Shown: positions 14,937-17,429 of the stretch, one piece after another
Layout of the letters: every line of letters begins with the position of its first letter
Numbering within the stretch: position 1 is the first letter of the stretch
Source of the DNA: DASSWG01 sp041689995
Lineage (GTDB): Bacteria > Bacteroidota > Bacteroidia > Flavobacteriales > Flavobacteriaceae
Assembly (NCBI GenBank): GCA_041689995.1
Contig: JBDNFD010000107.1
Coordinates: forward strand, 1-17,429
DNA: 17,429 nt
Reading direction: 5' to 3'
Notes under the pieces: model-generated
What the model was told of the DNA's origin: nothing
The model's input: the letters and a program-made list of their open reading frames with translations, nothing else
Databases searched by the model: none
Made by a program: the position numbers and the translations under genes

Positions 14937-14956
14937 ACCAGAGAGAATTGAACTAT

Positions 14957-15490
14957 ATGCAACCAGATGCACTGATTTTAGAACTGCAGAGCAAAAATTT
15001 AAAAGCATTTGAACAAATTTATAATCTGTATTCCGAAAATATTTTCGGGGTAATATTTGCGATCGTTCAACATGAGAAAATTTCCGAAGAAATTCTTCAA
15101 GATGTCTTTATAAAAGTTTGGAACAACGCCGAAAAATACTCTCCCACAAAAGGACGGTTTTTTACTTGGCTGCTAAACATAGCAAGGAATGCGGCTATTG
15201 ACGAAATTCGCTCCAAAAGCTTTAAAAAAAGTAACCAAAACTATAATGCCTCTTTTTACGTAGATATATTGGAGGAAAAAAGCAGTTTTTCTTCAAAAAT
15301 CGACGCAATTGGCATAAAAAAATATATAAATACCTTAAAACCATTTTGCAAAAAGATTATCGACTTGCTCTATTTTAAGGGCTTCACCCAAAAAGAAGCT
15401 TCTGAAAAACTAGAAATTCCTTTGGGAACGGTGAAAACCCAAAATAGAAATTGTCTCAACAGCTTACGTGAAATACTGATTGAAAAATGA
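14957..15490 (+). CDS. ECF (group IV) RNA polymerase sigma factor
   Basis: 177 aa from ATG 14957 (MQPDALILELQSKNLKAFEQ); an upstream in-frame TTG at 14924 would add residues unlike the family. Region 2 (about 18-90): FEQIYNLYSENIFGVIFAIV, then EEILQDVFIKVWNNAEKY with the core-binding and -10 recognition helix, then FFTWLLNIARNAAIDEIRSK. Region 4 (about 115-172): LKPFCKKIIDLLYFKGFTQK and EIPLGTVKTQNRNCLNSLRE, the helix-turn-helix for -35 recognition. No region 1 or 3, hence ECF type. The stop overlaps the start of the RskA-like anti-sigma gene by 4 bases (ATGA), implying coupled synthesis. The likely regulon includes the ferritin-like gene downstream. Confidence 0.94.
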   Translation: MQPDALILELQSKNLKAFEQIYNLYSENIFGVIFAIVQHEKISEEILQDVFIKVWNNAEKYSPTKGRFFTWLLNIARNAAIDEIRSKSFKKSNQNYNASFYVDILEEKSSFSSKIDAIGIKKYINTLKPFCKKIIDLLYFKGFTQKEASEKLEIPLGTVKTQNRNCLNSLREILIEK

Positions 15491-16296
15491 ACTTGAACGA
15501 ATATATAGAATCTGGTCTTTTGGAATTATACGTCTGTGGCGCATTATCTCCTGAGGAATCTATTGAGATCAGTAAAAAATTACATGAACATCCGGAAATA
15601 AAATCTGAAGTTGAACAAATTGAAAGTGCCCTTCAATATCTTGGAACCGCAGTCGCTCCATACAATCCTGAAGAATTACTTGACTCCATTAAGCAAAAAC
15701 TTAAAAATATGGATCACTCCATTCCAGTAATTGTCGCAAAACCAAAGAGAACGACAAATTGGACGGCATATATCGGTTGGGCCGCCTGCATTATTTTAGC
15801 GATTGGTTTATTGGCGCTCTTCCAAAAGAACCATTCCTTACGCACTGAACTTCGAGCGGTAGCGATTAAAAATGTACAAATAGAGCAGGAAATTGAAAAT
15901 GTACGGAAAAGTAGCGAAAAAACAAAGCAACTTCTGGGGATTTTACGCGATTACGATTTGACCCGCGTTCCCTTAAAAGGACAAAAAATCGCTCCCGACG
16001 TTTTTGTAAATATTTTATGGGATCAAAAGGAGAACCGCGCATTTATCGATGCAAAAGACCTACCGGAACCACCGCCCGGAAAAGTGTACCAAGTTTGGTC
16101 GCTTACACTGGATCCTTTGACCCCGACCAGTATTGGTTTATTGGATCAATTTGAGGAAGATGAAAACAAAATCTTTGTTTTGAACAATCCGAATAATTCC
16201 GAAGCTTTCGGCATTACGCTTGAACCTGCAGGTGGCAGCACTTCGCCGACCATGGAACAACTCTATGTTTTAGGAGCGGTGGAAGCTAAGTCATAA
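15487..16296 (+). CDS. RskA-type anti-sigma factor
   Basis: 269 aa single-pass membrane protein. The N-terminal cytosolic region (1-70) has ELYVCGALSPEESIEISKKL, the usual sigma-binding start of RskA-like proteins; no HxxxCxxC zinc motif is present. A transmembrane helix lies at about 92-112 (YIGWAACIILAIGLLALF), then a coiled-coil-like stretch (113-150, LRTELRAVAIKNVQIEQEIE). The periplasmic RskA domain follows (about 160-266): VFVNILWDQKENRAFIDAKD, LPEPPPGKVYQVWSL, FGITLEPAGGSTSPTMEQLY. It would hold the adjacent ECF sigma factor at the membrane until a signal triggers release. It overlaps the sigma gene by 4 bases; a terminator follows. Confidence 0.93.
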   Translation: MNLNEYIESGLLELYVCGALSPEESIEISKKLHEHPEIKSEVEQIESALQYLGTAVAPYNPEELLDSIKQKLKNMDHSIPVIVAKPKRTTNWTAYIGWAACIILAIGLLALFQKNHSLRTELRAVAIKNVQIEQEIENVRKSSEKTKQLLGILRDYDLTRVPLKGQKIAPDVFVNILWDQKENRAFIDAKDLPEPPPGKVYQVWSLTLDPLTPTSIGLLDQFEEDENKIFVLNNPNNSEAFGITLEPAGGSTSPTMEQLYVLGAVEAKS

Positions 16297-16341
16297 CAAG
16301 TCTTTTCGAATTCATAATTCTAGATTAGTCAAATTCAACAT

Positions 16342-16382
16342 ACCGTAATATATAATTACTTTCATGTTATTACGGTTTTTTT
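16342..16382 (+). terminator. rho-independent terminator of the sigma/anti-sigma operon
   Basis: 9-bp perfect stem ACCGTAATA (16342-16350) and TATTACGGT (16368-16376) with a 17-base loop, followed by a run of seven Ts. It separates the sigma/anti-sigma unit from the ferritin-like gene. Confidence 0.8.
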
Positions 16383-16453
16383 CTTCCTATTATTTTATAC
16401 TTCCCGTAGAAAACAATCCAGAATACTCGATTTAACATTATTTAACAGCAATC

Positions 16454-16480
16454 GGAAAACCGCTCTCTTCTTTCTTACGT
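16454..16480 (+). promoter_or_regulatory. candidate ECF-sigma promoter of the ferritin-like gene
   Basis: GGAAAAC (16454-16460), 17 bases, CGT (16478-16480) resembles the general ECF pattern GGAAC-N16/17-CGT. It lies 33 bases before the ATG at 16514 and after a terminator, where a separate promoter is needed. It may be a target of the neighbouring sigma factor. Motif match only. Confidence 0.4.
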
Positions 16481-16513
16481 AAATATTTTCATAAACAACA
16501 AAATCCTTTAGTT

Positions 16514-17283
16514 ATGAAAAACGAAAAAGAAGAAGTGGGCGTAGTTCCCGCTAAGGATTCCAAACGCGGAATCGATCGCAGAAAATTTGTGCAAATTAGT
16601 AGCCTCGCACTTGCGGGTGGAAGTTTATTGCTTGTTGGTTGCAGTAATGACGATGATTTTAAGTCGGACCCTCCAACAGATGTTTTTGATTTGGGCAGTG
16701 GAAATTTGGGCATTTTAAATTACGCCTATGCACTGGAACAACTGGAAGCTCAGTTCTACACAGAAGTAATAAATGGCAGCTATTATGCTAATGCCAATTC
16801 TGAAGAGAAACAATTATTGAAAGATGTGTACAATCATGAAGTTATTCATCGTGATTTCTTTAAAACGGCAATAAACGCAGCAGTAAGTGCTGATTTGGTT
16901 TTGCCCGATCTGGAATTCGATTTTTCATCTGTAGATTTCGGAAGTAGAGCGCAAGTGCTGGCCACATCGGTTGTTTTGGAAGATACCGGCGTTGCTGCCT
17001 ATAATGGTGCGGGTCAATTAATAGATGTCAGCGATTCCGCAGGACAAACCTATTTGCTATTGGCCGGGAAAATCGTTTCTGTCGAAGCGCGCCATGCATC
17101 CGCTTTCAGAGATTTGGTAGATCCAGGTTCAACGAACTTCGCATCTGCCGAGTTCTTGTTAATTTAGGCAATTCTGGAAAAGCTTATGATAAAGCATTGC
17201 CGCCTTCTGCAATTCTTGCCGCAGTAGCAGCGACCGGATTTATCACCACAAAATTCACGGCGAAAAATCTGCCCACCGCCTAA
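16514..17283 (+). pseudogene. Tat-exported ferritin-like domain lipoprotein, frameshifted near the 3' end
   Basis: From ATG 16514 the frame runs 217 codons to TAG 17165-17167, but the family C-terminus lies in the -1 frame from 17152: VLVNLGNSGKAYDKALPPSA and onward to FTAKNLPTA, TAA 17281-17283. One base lost near 17150-17152 (GAC or GAT now GA) accounts for it, giving 256 aa. The N-terminus combines a twin-arginine motif (DRRKFVQ, R22-R23) with a lipobox (LLVGC, Cys43), so export is probably by Tat with lipid anchoring. The Ferritin_2-like four-helix region (from about 66) has LNYAYALEQLEAQFYTEV, YNHEVIHRDFF with E109 and H112, LEDTGVAAYNGA and VEARHASAF, the usual Glu/His positions. The last ~43 residues are lost, so the bundle core may still fold. 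It follows an ECF sigma/anti-sigma pair, its usual company in Flavobacteriia. Confidence 0.85.
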
Positions 17284-17429
17284 ATAAATAATAGGTATAA
17301 GCGTTTAGACCGCACGATTAACAATCAGGTTTTAAGCGTTTTGGAGTGTATGCCACCATCCTTTTTATGAGCGTATCGAATATTGTTTCCATATTATTGC
17401 GCCTATTGTATCTAAAATGGTATTCATCC
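17284..17429 (-). mobile_element. edge of an insertion sequence (IS1595-like), boundary not resolved
   Basis: The transposase 3' end implies that the terminal inverted repeat lies between 17284 and 17317, perhaps starting near GGTATAAGCG (17292-17301). The other end and any target-site duplication are outside the window, so the border is a guess. Confidence 0.4.
17318..17429 (-). CDS. IS1595/ISXO2-like transposase, C-terminal end (partial)
   Basis: On the minus strand, an open frame enters from the window edge and stops at TAA 17320-17318 after 36 visible codons. It reads DEYHFRYNRRN, then ETIFDTLIKRMV, then YTPKRLKPDC. The DEYxFRxNRR block followed by a xxFDxLxxR helix is the usual C-terminal end of ISXO2/IS1595-family DDE transposases, in which a conserved E lies in this last block. 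The rest of the gene lies beyond the window, so intactness is unknown. It is convergent with the ferritin-like gene, 34 bases away. Confidence 0.7.
   Translation of the reverse strand, partial: DEYHFRYNRRNNMETIFDTLIKRMVAYTPKRLKPDC

Larger units (their letters stand above)
14624..14956. other. 333-bp intergenic region between divergent lspA and sigma-factor genes
   Basis: AT-rich and without a recognisable RNA gene, riboswitch or repeat. It should hold the two divergent promoters (see 14647-14678 and 14929-14936). A 32-codon ORF at 14750-14848 is probably chance. Nothing else is supported. Confidence 0.6.

Noticed and set aside
1..17429. CRISPR array, tRNA or rRNA genes
   Set aside because: No regularly spaced repeats and no cloverleaf or rRNA-like sequence were recognised by eye on either strand.

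Overview
The window looks like a chromosomal piece of a Bacteroidota genome, most likely Flavobacteriaceae; the genus cannot be fixed from sequence alone. The evidence is a C-terminal type IX secretion (T9SS) sorting domain, a DUF4136 lipoprotein, a DUF5522 mini-protein, several TAnnTTTG-type -7 promoter elements of the Bacteroidota sigma factor, weak or absent Shine-Dalgarno sequences, and an intergenic repeat ending in GCAATCCCTAACGC of a kind I recall from flavobacterial genomes.

Layout. 1-2713: a Sco-type copper/thioredoxin lipoprotein and a T9SS-secreted repeat protein, each followed by a strong hairpin terminator. 2712-5642 (minus): a DUF4136 lipoprotein, a ~115-bp palindromic intergenic repeat, urocanate hydratase (hutU), and a 53-aa DUF5522 gene just upstream of hutU with a near-consensus promoter. 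5658-8863 (plus): an ACC deaminase/D-cysteine desulfhydrase-like enzyme, a glucosaminidase-LysM lipoprotein and hemL. 8907-11094: a tail-to-tail type II restriction-modification pair. The endonuclease gene is broken twice (a -1 frameshift and a nonsense codon); the methyltransferase is intact, carries an N-terminal helix-turn-helix, and has three 10-bp direct repeats inside its predicted promoter. 11173-13486: a translationally coupled trio of retropepsin-like 'zinc protease' (PF05618), RimK-type ATP-grasp glutamate ligase and AstE/aspartoacylase-type hydrolase, the last cut short by an in-frame TAA. 13440-14623: 5-formyl-THF cyclo-ligase and, convergent with it, lspA. 14957-17283: an ECF sigma factor, its RskA-type anti-sigma factor, and a Tat-exported ferritin-like lipoprotein gene with a -1 frameshift near its 3' end. 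17318-end: the 3' end of an IS1595/ISXO2-like transposase gene on the minus strand.

How the parts work together. The rimB-like/rimK/astE-like genes probably form one system that adds and removes an amino-acid or peptide tag on a protein; ribosomal protein S6 is the target known for RimK. The sigma/anti-sigma pair probably controls the ferritin-like gene, which has a GGAAAAC-N17-CGT motif upstream as expected of an ECF promoter. The restriction-modification locus looks like a decayed selfish module in which only the possibly self-regulating methyltransferase survives.

The most notable result is that three genes in 17 kb carry lesions, two -1 frameshifts and two premature stops, and in each case the missing tail can be read directly downstream. 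This is either a lineage losing genes or residual consensus errors in the assembly; read-level checks would separate the two.
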